Shown here piece after piece: positions 37,041-48,045 of a stretch of 64,000 bases of DNA. Position numbers and translations under genes: made by a program. The notes below the pieces were generated by a model. It did not search any database. It was not told the DNA's origin and was given only the letters and a program-made list of their open reading frames with translations. How positions within the stretch are numbered: position 1 is the stretch's first letter; each line of letters opens with the position of its first letter. The stretch comes from Eumeta japonica (taxonomy: Eukaryota; Arthropoda; Insecta; Lepidoptera; Psychidae). Where the stretch lies: assembly GCA_005406025.1 (NCBI GenBank), contig BGZK01000075.1:496001-560000 (forward strand), read 5' to 3'.

Positions 37041-37450
37041 TCTAGTTGAATAATTTGGCTTTATCGAAAGATGTTACATCTTTGTGCATAATTTATCGCA
37101 TATATGGGGAGTGTGCTAAAGAACTATTCTCCTCATTCGAGCCGTTGAATTTTGTCATCGTCCCGCTCCCCAAAACATCATCAACACTATTACGATAGTT
37201 CGACTTCTACTACCCCATAGTTCATCGAAAATTGTGCAAATTTCTGTCGCGTATGCTAAAACTCTGGAATGATCTATCATTAACGGTACTCTCTATTAAC
37301 TTGTGATAAGCGAGTCTTGGAGAAAACAGCTTATCCTTTTTAAAAGCCGGCAACGCATTATTGACTCCTCTGGAGTTGTATATGTCTATGGGTGACGATC
37401 ATCAGCAACTCTCTGTTGGATCGAATGCTCGTTTACCATTTAAAATTCCT
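37041..37450 (+). pseudogene. LINE reverse transcriptase C-terminal relic
   Basis: One frame gives SLCIIYRIYGECAKELFSSF and, after a stop, RKLCKFLSRMLKLWNDLSLT, matching the region after the RT domain of insect LINEs (pattern 'FYRIYxGECSxELF ... SFxxRTxRLWNxLP'). Downstream AAAAGCCGGCAACGCATTATTGACTCCTCTGG is the element's 3-prime end, in the third frame relative to the start, showing a frameshift. It ends near CTCGTTTACCATTT. Only about 130 codons remain. Confidence 0.65.
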
Positions 37451-39184
37451 GCTTAAGAGAAAAGTAAACTAATACAAATATAGACAACAGGACCGGGATA
37501 GGAGTTTAAAAGTGAGATCATCCTATAAAAAAAATGAAAGTATCCACGCAAAAGAAATCATTAATGGAAAACAGTTTTAAAAATTCAGTTTTCATTTCTA
37601 AGTCAGTAAAGAAAAAATCAAAGTATTTGCATTTGATTTTTTTTCTTGCCAGCTGACTACATTCTCCTCACTTTTCATCCTATATAGAACCTAAACTTCT
37701 CTCTCTCTCGTATATTTACGCTTCCTTCGGTATATCGAAACTTGTACCTTTCTTTGCGACTAGCTGAAGGTTGAAGTAATGATGATGATGATAAGGGTTA
37801 AAACTTCAGAAAATGTTTGATATTTAAAATTTTCCTGAATTCCATTTAATTTATATTTAATTAACATACCCAATTTTTTTAAATACTAAAAGTATTTAGA
37901 TATTGTTTGCCTTTTTCCCTCTTTCAAACTTAATATGACGATGAAGGTCGGCCAATATTAAGCGAATTTCGTCATCATATTGAGAAGATATTTACATACG
38001 TAGACATATTAATATAATATGTAAAGTATTATATTAATATGTCTATGTTTAAGTATATATTTGATTTAAAACACTAGAAGTGTTTTATAAGAAGATTGCA
38101 TCTTGGAGATCTAAGAAGCAGTAGGAACATTTAGAGAACACGCAAAAAGGAGCATCATAAATTTCCTTTCCAAAACACCCGCAAAAAGTGCTGACTATTT
38201 TTTTATATCACAAGTTGCGGGCGTAAAGATCCTCGAGAGTTGAATTTTAATGTTATATATCTTTACAAAATAATTATCCTTGAAATGTTGGTACACATAT
38301 TTTATGAAATTTATTTATCAACTTATATGTAACATCGGTATTATATGTATTTTAATAATTTATTTTAATAATGTATTTTATGTAACATCGAAATAGTAGA
38401 ACCGATACATTCTATCCGACCGTTCGATAGTAATATATTATACTTTAAGAGTGAACCCTGTATTCTTAAATAACTAACACTTAATATTATTTAAGACCTT
38501 ATTTTAATAAATAAAAAACTCCGTTTATCAAACTATCCCTCCTCTCTCTATAACTACTCTCGCATTCTGATCATTGGTCAATTCATCCGTCTTGGATAAG
38601 ATTTGAAATTGATACCTTCAGCTTGGAAAGCAAAGTTTTAAAACACCCAACTACTTCTACTATTAAAAGAAAATTATTAGAGAGAAAAAGAAAGTTATTA
38701 TTAGTATTCATTCATTTCTTTTCATCTGTGATTTATGTTTATTCCATTCAAAGGAAAATTTCTATCGACATCAAGATAAATACACTTATCGCTCATACGT
38801 TTCGTTAATTAAAACATTATTCCACGTTATCGACAGCTCGTTTAAAAGTCATGTCACAACACTCGTTTTCTAGATCCGTATCGGTTGAATGTATGCATTC
38901 AGCGGCACATAATTCAGGATTACAAATTGTTTGTTTTAGGTTCCGACACGAAACGTATCGGCGCGTTCGCAACTTAAAAGGTTGACGATAAAAATATTAA
39001 CATCCAAAAGGTTAAGATTAATGTATATCGATATCTATATAAGATGTATTAGTGCTGGCCCCCGGCTTTGTCTGCTGTCAATGTGTTAAAAAGGATAAAA
39101 AGCTACAAAAGGTCGGTCTGGAATTTTACATATAATTAAAAAAAGAAAATATGAAAATAGTAGATTATTTGTTGTACAGATTTT
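37451..39184. other. AT-rich stretch, no gene seen
   Basis: The one structured element is a hairpin at 37998-38048 with 22-bp arms (one mismatch) around TGTAAAG. A short open frame at 38623-38808 has no domain. Confidence 0.5.
37998..38048. repeat. AT-rich hairpin, 22-bp arms
   Basis: Arm 37998-38019 pairs with 38027-38048 at 21 of 22 positions, loop TGTAAAG. Confidence 0.88.
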
Positions 39185-39475
39185 AATCACCCCACCCTCA
39201 GTCGTTTTATTTCAGATTGAGGGACTTGAACCTTATTCTTTCACGCTGGTCAGCGCCTGATAGGGGCTGGTAGTGACCGTTATTATTGTTATAATGACAA
39301 TGTCCCGGATCATGGCTTTTCGTGCTTTTAGAGGCACAGAGCTAGTGGTTTTATTTGACGTAAGTTAAAGACTAATTGGTCAATTCGCCCGTAGTCAGAA
39401 TCGAAACCAGAATAAAACGATGATTTGAAGGCGACGATGCTCTTAACCATTGAGAAATTAGTTCAATACGATTTT
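39185..39475 (-). repeat. tRNA-like SINE, family S, copy 3
   Basis: Minus strand: TTTCTCAATGGTTAAGAGC (A-box position, about 39440-39460), GGTTTCGATTC (39398-39408, B-box position), CTACGGGCGAATTGACCAAT, then AACATTGTCATT-type body and TGAGGGTGGGGTGATT at the tail. It keeps the best A/B-box pair of the four copies. Confidence 0.6.
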
Positions 39476-39748
39476 TGAAAGATACGTCATATTCATTTAG
39501 CAAATAAATATGAAAAGACATTTCATATTTAAGAAATTATAAAAATTAATAATCATTAAATATGCATGTCTAAACCATTGATCCAATTACTTTGGTGATA
39601 TTTTGTAGCAAGTCAAAGAAATTTCTGAAAAAAAAAATCAATTTGCCTCCGGTTTTACACGCGTATCTACACTATTAAATCAACTAGTTAACCAGTTAGC
39701 TAGCCCTAGCCCACGACTTCGTTAAAATCGGAATTTTAACTTGTAGCA

Positions 39749-39905
39749 GAATCAAGAACGAGACCAGAAACTGAATTGAAAGCAGGATTGGGACCGAAAT
39801 CCTGCTTTCGATTCAGTATTTGAAACCGGGGTCAAAAACGAAAGTGAAGTTGGGATGAGAATCGAAAGTGTGATCGGAGTCGGAATCGGAATCGAGGCCG
39901 CGATT
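39749..39905. repeat. degenerate purine-rich array
   Basis: Loose repetition of GGAATCGR / GAAACYGAA / GAGAATCGAAAG words. The complementary kind (CCGAACCTTC, TCAATTTCGATGCCGG) appears at 42135-42195. Confidence 0.5.
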
Positions 39906-39929
39906 TAGATTGACATCTATCGATACAAA

Positions 39930-40033
39930 GGGCAAGGGAATTAATTTTATGTCCATATTAGCGTAGCCATTTTAGCGGTCATTAACTACAGGGGTACGCC
40001 ACCCACGAAAAAGGGCAAAACAACGTCTGCTAG
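39930..40033 (+). repeat. retroelement 3-prime tail abutting mariner copy 2
   Basis: The segment TTAGCGGTCATTAACTACAGG ... CACGAAAAAGGGCAAAACAACGTCTGCTAGTC resembles an RTE-like 3-prime end that I know from lepidopteran repeats (ending CAACGTCTGC...GCTAGT). It joins directly to mariner copy 2, whose outermost repeat is missing there. Confidence 0.45.
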
Positions 40034-41439
40034 TCTTTTGTATTTTATATATACATACATTCAAGACAATTTTTCAACAAATACTGTTTACATTTTAATA
40101 TGCCATTTTGTTAAATAACGTGTTGGCATTTTGTAGGTAGTGACATAATGCCATTGCTGTAGAAATTTTGGGACTTCTGGCCAAAAACCTGCGACAAGTA
40201 GTTTTGACAGTCCTCTCTTGATGTTAACCTAACATTACCTAAAGAATTTTGAAGAGATCGAAACAGAAGAAAATCTAAAGGTACAAAGTCAAGGCTATAA
40301 TGGTGGATGAATTAACACATTCCAATCAAACTCTCTCAATATTTGCTGAGTGAGCGTTATCTTGGTGAAAAACCATACCTTTCTGTTGATCAATTTCGAC
40401 TATTGTCTCTCTTCTTTTTGCTTGAATTTCATCAGTTGTTGGTAGTAAGATCCAAATTGATGGTTTTTCCCGGTGGCAAAAGCTCATAATGAATAATACC
40501 CTTCCAATTTCACCATACACATAGCGTCAACTTATTGCAAGTTAATCCAAAATTCGCTTTAGCCTGTGAACCTTGCTTGCCTTTGACCATGATCTTTTTC
40601 GTACGTTCTTGTCGTAGATAATCCATTTTTCATCACCAGTGATCAATCTTTTCAAAAACGATTACATTTCTTTACGTTTCAATACAGAATCGCAAATAAG
40701 TACATGATACATTAGACTTCTCTCAGTGAGTTCCTGTGGGACCCATATCGAGCCGTTTTGTACATCCAGATCTTTTAACAGGTCAAAACTGTTTTGTGGT
40801 CAACCCCCAGCTCTTCAGCTATGTTATGACAACTAATATATCGATCCTGTTCTACTTTTCCCAAAATGGCATCGACTATATCCGTAACAGGTCACCCAAA
40901 GCGAGGTTCATCTTTGACATCAAAATTACTGGAATTACGTTTGAACAAACTTTGTACTACTCTTATCAATTCTACATTACGTCAATAAAGGTCACAAAAT
41001 TTTTTTGCAGCTTTTGGCGCATTTTCTGTTTTTTGTAATAGAACTTCAAAATGTATCAATTTCTATCTCAGATTCACTCATTTCGGAGGACAGTAAAACA
41101 ATAAAAATATGGCGGGCCACCTTTTTTCCTTATTATTTTTCGTTTTATAAAATGACGTCTATTTAATGGTATCAAAACTAGCCAGATAGAAACAGCACAA
41201 CCAAAGAGATTTTTCTACAACTTCGTACTTATAAAACAAAAATTTTAACAAAAAAAAATATTTAAAAAATGAATTTTATTTTAGCTTTCAAATAAAAAAA
41301 CAATTATTGAAATCGGTTCACCCAGTTGAAAGTTATGAGGTAACAAACATAAAAAAAAATACGATCGAATTGAGAACCTCCTCCTTTTTAATTTTAAAGT
41401 TGGTTAAAAATAAAAAAAAACTTTTTCCCCAACCTAATA
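40034..41439 (-). mobile_element. mariner element, copy 2
   Basis: Right end AACTTTTTCCCCAACCTAA (to 41437), followed by TA, is the 5-prime terminal repeat as in copy 1. The left terminal repeat is replaced by a retroelement tail. The leader shares TTTTGATACCATTAAATAG with copy 1; ATG at 41081 reads MSESEIEIDTF then stops. Minus-strand blocks: RVLIHLK-type remains around 40700-40900, GRVLFIMSFCHRE at 40470-40510, MVFHQDNAHSANIERV at 40320-40370. The third catalytic Asp is present (codon 40359-40361) but is followed by a 20-nt deletion. A 165-bp insertion interrupts the 5-prime leader. Confidence 0.88.
41240..41405 (+). repeat. retroelement 3-prime tail nested in mariner copy 2
   Basis: ATCGGTTCACCCAGTTGAAAG, ACGATCGAATTGAGAACC and TCCTCCTTTTTAATTTTAAAG then GTTGGTTAAAA lie between mariner leader sequence and its terminal repeat. 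Copy 1 has nothing there. The phrase is a common 3-prime end of lepidopteran retroelements in my memory. Confidence 0.6.
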
Positions 41440-42220
41440 AATAAAGAAAACGACTTTGCCGAAATGGATAATTATTTTTTTGTTGTATTCGTTATTGTCA
41501 GTATAAGGGTTTTATGAAAGAAAATAATCCTGTATATCTATATGCCTATCAGTTTGTCCGGGGTATCTTCTACATTTAGATAATTCTAATATGTTTTACG
41601 CCACATTAACAGGTGTAATTTGCGTTACGGTCTTGTGAAGTTGGCGCTACGTGAGAGTATGAGCTTTTTTGAATGAATCTTTTGTGTAATTTAACACACA
41701 CATACACACATATATATTTGTAATATAATATGCGTATTATTGCGTATATATCTGTCCATATACACATTATAAAATATATGTATAGATAAACATTAAGAGG
41801 GTCTGGTGAGACGCAAGTACTCATTGAAATATATGAAGAATATGTATAGAAAACAAATAGTATTTGAAAGGTCTATTTATAGATAATGAATATTGTAACT
41901 ATTTCATTCTTAATTTTGAGTTATCTGCTATTTTGTACAACTGTATACGTATTTCTGTATACGTAAATACGTAAAAAGTTGTGAATAAAAACAATTTCGA
42001 ACAGTAGGATTATTTATTACTTAAACAAAGTTAAATAAAAAGAAGCGTGTACATTCGTTTTCCTATATTTATTGAGTGATATTTAACACTAACCATTATT
42101 CGTCAGTGTTTAATACCACTCTGTGTTTCTTTGATCCCGAACCTTCTATCGATTGCAATCACGGTTCTAGTCTCAATTTCGATGCCGGTTTTATGCCCAT
42201 TTTTAACACGCTTTTATAAG
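41440..42220. other. AT-rich stretch, no gene seen
   Basis: No domain or paired repeats recognised, apart from pyrimidine-biased words at 42135-42195. Confidence 0.5.
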
Positions 42221-42600
42221 CTTGGGCTGTATGTTTGTATGTATGTATGCATGTACATACATATGTATGTAACTATGTAACGGAATCTTTGAGCTTAATT
42301 TTCACCGGTTTCTAAAAGTCTGATCAACTTGAAACTTTGCACACATTTCAAGGACCGATGACAATACAATAATTTGATAACAGCTTCCCATTATCCTTAT
42401 TAGGACCGCCAGGATTAATATAATCTTGGGTTGTATGTATCTATGTATGTAACGGAATTTTTGAGCTTAATTTCACCAATTTTAAGAAGTCTGATTAATT
42501 TGAAACTTTGTATACTTATCAAGGAACAATGACAATACAATAATTTGATAAGTTTATCTCATTATCCTGATCAGGATCGCAAGGATCGAATAATTTCGTC
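42221..42600. repeat. 203-bp imperfect tandem repeat with TATG microsatellite
   Basis: Units start at 42221 and 42424, both CTTGGG(C/T)TGTATGT. Shared blocks include TATGTAACGGAAT, GAGCTTAAT, GAAACTTTG and ATGACAATACAATAATTTGA. Unit 1 carries an expanded (TATG)n and TACATACATATG stretch. It looks like an old interspersed repeat, class unknown. Confidence 0.8.
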
Positions 42601-42626
42601 ACGTATCGTCTGCGTGAGAGCAAGTG

Positions 42627-42688
42627 GCTTATTACTGTTACTAAATTCTATTACTATTTTGTAATAGAATTTAGTAACAGTCATAAGC
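42627..42688. repeat. hairpin, 28-bp arms, 6-nt loop
   Basis: Arm 42627-42654 (GCTTATTACTGTTACTAAAT...) pairs with 42661-42688 at 27 of 28 positions around TATTTT. It sits right after the 203-bp tandem repeat and could be a foldback or MITE remnant. Confidence 0.92.
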
Positions 42689-43402
42689 ATTATTAATAAT
42701 TTAAATATTGTTGTATTGTTAAAAATTACAAATTTTTACCAATCAACCGAACTAAAAAAGTGGGTTGCTCTACATACGAAAAATATGGCACAAAGCGCCC
42801 CACGCTTTTTCCACAATAATACTAGTATTTTTCGTCATTGTTCATTATTTTTTTGAGTTCATATTAAGAATTATTTTTCACTTTTTAGTTTAATGTACTT
42901 TAAAAGCGTGTTTTTTAGTTTTTTTAAACTATATTTTGGTATTACTGCTGCTGTGTATCTGGTGTTTTTAGTGGAAAAAATTAGTTATACTTCTTTATAA
43001 CTGAAGTGATATACTTTTTTAGTGGAGAAAATTTAGTCTAAGTCACATTCCAGGAAATAATCTACTTTTAAGCAAAATTTGATTACGATTTTTTCAGCCG
43101 TTCCGGCAATTAGCCCTGGCAAACAATTATTATATGTACTGACATATTTTGCCACCTGTGAGACATCAGATTCACTTAGTTTCAATTTTGACGTGAAATA
43201 AATGGTGAGCGAACAATGTTTGGAAAAGTAACAAATATAGTCCGATTTTGACAAGCTGAATAATAACATCTTTTATTTTTAATGAAAAACCAATTTCATT
43301 TTAATTTTCTTATGTCAACGATGAAATCATTATGTGATATTTTTTCAAGTTTTCCAATATGAAAAACGAGCAACTGCAAATGAGTCACTATTATTACCGA
43401 GC
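42689..43402. other. AT-rich stretch, no gene seen
   Basis: The minus-strand open frame 43033-43269 has no domain I recognise. Confidence 0.5.
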
Positions 43403-43735
43403 TTTTAGAGCAGCTATACTCTAAGTGTGTTCCTATATCCCTGTAGGGGTTCCGCAAGAATTTAGAAAAAATCAAAACCCCTCTCTCTGATCGAACGTTT
43501 GAACTCCGCTCGCCGCACGTATACTTTTGAGCGCACAGTCCCTTTGATAAAAGCCGCCTCTGAATTAGACGCTATAGTTGTGAACAATCGACTTTCGGTT
43601 CTAATTTCAAAAGCATAAAATCGAGATTGTTTACTACGCATTTTTTGTATGTCTATTTTTATTCCCGCTTTTTGTTTATCAAAGGCGCCAATTCGAGTAT
43701 TTTTGAGAATGTTCGAGATCGAGTCTAAGACTAAG

Positions 43736-43804
43736 CATAAAAGCGGCGATCACGCGTCGCGCCTCGCCAGTCAGTTGACGATTAGCGTTCGGAGCGATAA
43801 GTTG
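43736..43804 (+). promoter_or_regulatory. putative core promoter: TATA-like, Inr and DPE
   Basis: TCAGTT at 43771-43776 matches the arthropod initiator TCAKTY with A+1 at 43773. AGTTG at +28 to +32 (43800-43804) matches the DPE consensus RGWYV at the canonical distance. CATAAAAG lies at -37 to -30. The first transposase ATG is about 250 bp downstream. Confidence 0.5.
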
Positions 43805-44025
43805 CTACCTACCTACCTACCAGCTGGCTAGCGAATTGCGGAGTTTAAACGTAATATGAAACTAGTGTTTATTGTTCTACTGCCTACTGTATTCAGATTG
43901 TATCAGTTTTGTACATTTCTTCTTTGGACTAAACTTAGTCTCTTATACGCAGTAACGATTGTGCATTATTTTGCCCCCACCATCCTGACGTGCAAGCAAG
44001 CAACATTACTTATTAATAAAGAAGA

Positions 44026-45976
44026 ATGGAACGTTGGCTTAAAGGCGTTAAACGTGTTGCAACATCTTTTAATGACGCTGAATGTTCAATAGCAGTACGC
44101 GCGGAGAATACAGCAATTACCGATCCAGACGATGATGCCACGACGTCAAGCTCCACGGTCTCAAAGACGAAAAAAAGGAAGTATGATGAATCATATATCA
44201 GGTTCAGATTTGTTGATTCCAACGTCTCACCTCTTTGCAGCTCTATGTAGTATGTAGTAAACTGCTTTCTAATAGTTTCATGACATCTGCCAAATTGCGC
44301 CGACATTTAGAAACTGTACACCCTGAGTCTAAAGACAAGAATAAAGATTTCTTTGTTCGTAAAAAAGAACAGTTAGTTATTGGAAAGTCAAAAAAATATG
44401 ATGCATGTAACACAAACTATCAATGAAAAGGCCACGGAGGCATCATATTTAGTTAGCTATCGCATTGCACAAGCAGGTGAAGTGCACACTATCGCTGAGA
44501 ATTTAATAAAGCCATATGTGTTAGACATAACAAAATGTATGCTCAATGAAAAATCTGCCAAGCATCTTTCCACTGTGCCAAGCATCTTTCTACTGTGCCG
44601 CTATCGAAAGATACTGTTTCACGGCAAATCCACGGTCTGATAAGCTATGTCAAACAAGAACTAGTTACATGTCTACAAAAAACACTATTTGCCTTGCAAA
44701 TGGATGAGTCAACTGATATCGCTGGTCTGGTTATCTTGCTGGTTATCGCGAGATATCCAAATGAAAGTTCTTTTGAAGAAGACATGCTTATATGTTCATC
44801 GCTGCCCACAAACACTAGTGGCAAAGAAATTTTTAATAAAATATACATATTTTCTGAAGAAAATAATCTCAGTTGGAACGATTGCATTGACATTTGTACT
44901 GATGGGGACAAGGCGATGACAGGTAAAACAGCAGGAGCAGTGTCACGAATAAAAAATAAAGCGCCTAATTGTAGTTCCAGCCATTGTATTCTGCATAGAC
45001 AAGCACTTGCGATGAAGCAAATGCCGTCAAATCTAAAATTAGTTATGGATGAAGCGGTAAAAATAATTAATTTTATCAAATCACGATCACTACAATCCCG
45101 ATTGTTCTCATTATTGTGTGAAGATTATGGCAGCAAACATAAAACACTGCTGCTCCATACAGAAGTGCGATGGCTGTCTCGGGATAAAACTTTAACAAGG
45201 CTATTTGAACTTAGAGTCGAGTTACAAATGTTTCTTTCAGCAGATACTTCTTTTAATTTGAAAGACCGTTTACATGATAAAACTTGGCTGTTCCGATTGT
45301 CTTTTATGGTGGATATCTTTCAAAAACTGAACTAATTGAATTTATCATTGCAAGGTAAATACACAACAGTGTTTTAGGCCTATAACAAAATAACTGCCTT
45401 CAAAAGAAAATTAGATTTTCGGATTATTTGTGTTGGTGAGAGAGAAATAGAAAGCTTTACGTCACTCAGTGAGTTTGTTAGCGATAACGACTCAGAAATG
45501 TTTCAAGATGATGTGTTTGAAGAATTGGTCCAATATCTCACTTCGATGCGCGCATCTTTTGAAAAGTATTTTCCCGAAGAACAGAATACAAAAATGAAAC
45601 TTAATTCATGGATTCATAATCCTTTTTACCCAACTTGCAAAAGCCCGAAAGTATGTCAAACGAGATATATGAATCTCTTTTAGAAATGTCATCAGACACA
45701 AGTATGGAGTCACTGTTCAAAACGACGCCTCTCAACGATTTTTGGTGCAGAATCCGTGATGAATATCCAATGTTTGGCAAAATGGCTCTGAGTATTCTTC
45801 TCCCGTTCCCAACAACATATCTGTGCGAAACAGGATTCTCAACCTATGCAGCCACGAAAATAAAATATCGCAATAGACTGGACGCCGAACCTGATATGAG
45901 ACTTCAACTGCCTTTTCTCAAACTTGATATCAACCAATTGATGAAAAATAAAAAACAGTTTCATACCTCCCATTAG
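44026..45976 (+). pseudogene. hAT transposase (ZBED5/FAM200-like), frameshifted
   Basis: The reading starts MERWLKGVKR at 44026. A BED-type zinc finger region follows: VVCSKLLSNSF and KLRRHLETVHPE (44250-44330). The first Cys of its C-x2-C is Tyr (LYVVC), though H-x4-H remains. Further on: NEKATEASYLVSYRIAQAGE, LQMDESTD with a hAT catalytic Asp (codon 44703-44705), DICTDGDKAMTG, the HCILHRQALAMK block, RWLSRDKTL, and the C-terminal dimerisation block FPTTYLCETGFS...YRNRLDAEPDMRLQLP ending at TAG 45974-45976. Lesions: shift near 44215-44230, shift at the seven-A run 44390-44396, a 20-bp duplication at 44558-44597, a TAA near 45333, a TAG near 45376, and a shift near 45600-45640. An intact relative would be roughly 600-650 residues. 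It cannot encode a working transposase. Confidence 0.95.
44558..44597 (+). repeat. 20-bp tandem duplication that breaks the hAT reading frame
   Basis: CCAAGCATCTTTCCACTGTG is followed at 44578 by the same 20 bases with one change (C to T). Twenty is not a multiple of three, and the transposase frame changes exactly here. Confidence 0.95.
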
Positions 45977-46187
45977 TTAGATTTTTTCCTTTTTAATATC
46001 TTCTAATAATGTACTTGCCATGTGGTATACTAAGTAATAATTAATAAATGTTACTTTGTACTTTTATTATGCTTATTAATAAAGAATACACTTTTAAAAC
46101 TATTGTTTTATTGTAGGGTTCCGACAAGTATTTTGCTTTCCAAAAGGGTTCCATCACCAAAAAAGTTTGAGAACCGCTATTTTAGAG

Positions 46188-47260
46188 GGATAAATAAGAA
46201 ATCGAGCATTAATCAAAGGAACTATTGAAATGCAAAAGTGTTTACTTACGTAAAAAAAAAATTAAATTTTCTAAAAAAAAACTTTAAGTTACATTTTTGA
46301 GCATTGCCTATATTTTTAATATGTTTTTGGCTTCCATATCGAGAGCCATTCATCTATGTTAAACAGACAATCAAATAAAAAGACTATCTACCTCATTTTT
46401 TTTCAAATTATTTTTAAAATTTCAATATCAAAATAAATGTGAAGTGTTATAATTTGTCATTTCATGTTGTTATGGCCATCAAGTAATAATCTTTTAATAA
46501 TCAACTTATAGCTTTTTTTATATATTTTAGATATTTCAGCAATACATCATCTTGACAAATCATCTTTTCTAGCGTAATCGTTTTTAATTTTCGTATATTC
46601 GAGATACAGTGTACATTAAGATATAATGCTTAGAAATTTGATATTTCGGTGTATTCTTACGAGTTGTTTACAATGACATATTGCTATTTATGTGTTAATA
46701 ATATTCGGTGACTGTCACCGCGGTTCCATTTAAAATAATATATTAAGCTTTGGCCGTAGGTCTAAACTCTCATAAAAGGCAATATATATATTTTTTATAT
46801 TAGACATCAAAATCGCACCTTTGCCTAATTTATTTATAAGTAAGAATAATTTTATTCATTGAAATAGTCAAGTGTGTACTATATTTATTTTCAAAAAAAA
46901 AATTACTGATTAATATTATTGTATGACATTCAAAGATGTAAAAGAGCAATTCTTTTTTATTGCTGACTTTTATTTTTTTCTTAAGAAAAAGTGAACGCTA
47001 ATTATTTTTCAAATGCTGATAGGAGTAATAAAGCGTGAACATTTTAGATTGACTGTTAGTTAAAGAGAATCCTGACAAATAATGCCAGGCAAAATTCGTT
47101 TAAAACACATTTTGCAAAAAAGAGGTAGCAGTCTTCGATAGTTTGATAATATGGTATTTGTGTGCGCATGCGTAACGTAGAAATTGTACGTGAAACGGTG
47201 ATAACAAATTTTTAGTTATGAAACAGTTTAAAACATTGAAAACTGCCGAGTGTGTGTCGA
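46188..47260. other. AT-rich stretch, no gene seen
   Basis: Nothing recognisable between the hAT duplication and the family A repeat. Confidence 0.55.
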
Positions 47261-48045
47261 AGCACGCATAGTGTAGGGTTCTGTAATGGTCCGTCCCAAT
47301 GTGCGGACTTGGAAGAGGACTTTTTGTTTGATAACAAGAACACATTAATCGAGCTCACTCCTTAATGACTAAAAACGGAGCCATATTTGATTGTAAACAT
47401 TGTTATTAATTTAGGAATTATTATTATTATTAAGGATGTAATGATTTTATTATTCCATAATTTTATATGGTTTATAAACCTGTTTACCTGTTCACCTGTT
47501 TTACGCAACTAACAATTTCATTTAAGTCATTTTCAATAGAATTCATACGAAATTTTGCTTTTTACTTCCCCAACTACATTTTATAAGTTGGTCGGCTATT
47601 ACTCTTTACATTGTAAAGCCTACTTATCTGTGATAGATTTCCGGTGTATATACTACTGCCATGAATTTTTCACATATCTAAGAACAGCCATTTAATTGAC
47701 GAGAGGAGACACTTAATTCTAACGAAAAGCTACACTTTAAGCTTAATATTCCGCAAAGGATTCCTGAATCAAAAAATGGTTTTCACGTACCCGTAGTATT
47801 TTTAATGACCTATCCAATGACACCGCACAACCCCACACCAAGGGATAGAAAACGAAAAACATTGACGCCGTCTTTACACGTAGAAGAGGTAATTAAACAG
47901 TTTTTTTTCGAATTTTATTCTACCACTTTGTAGGCTTGATTAATATCTAACAACTCTTTAATACTAAGTTTCGTCAAGTTAAGCTGCGATCAGACAGACA
48001 GACGGACACTCGGACATGGCGAAACCACAAGTATTCCGTATTGAC
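47261..48045 (+). repeat. lepidopteran-type interspersed repeat, family A, copy 2
   Basis: Starts near GTGTAGGGTTCTGTAATGG and ends CAGACAGACAGACGGACACT ... GTATTCCGTA. Block order parallels copy 1 at 10201. The GACAGACGGACA and TTCCGTA words near the end are the typical 3-prime part of this family as I remember it. Confidence 0.7.

Larger units (their letters stand above)
43403..46187 (+). mobile_element. hAT element, near full length, with 8-bp target duplication
   Basis: Element 43411-46179 (2769 bp) is flanked by TTTTAGAG at 43403-43410 and at 46180-46187, a perfect 8-bp duplication as expected for hAT. The left end CAGCTATACTCTAAG and the complemented right end TAGCGGTTCTCAAAC are degenerate versions of the CAG(C/T)GGTTCTCAAAC-type hAT terminus. 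Both ends continue into GGGGTTCC / GGGTTCC repeats. It contains a putative promoter and one broken transposase gene, in the same orientation. The assignment is firm because termini, duplication and coding content all agree. Confidence 0.95.

Noticed and set aside
44645..45079. 144-codon minus-strand open frame
   Set aside because: It is antisense to the hAT transposase, whose plus-strand frame carries all the conserved motifs.
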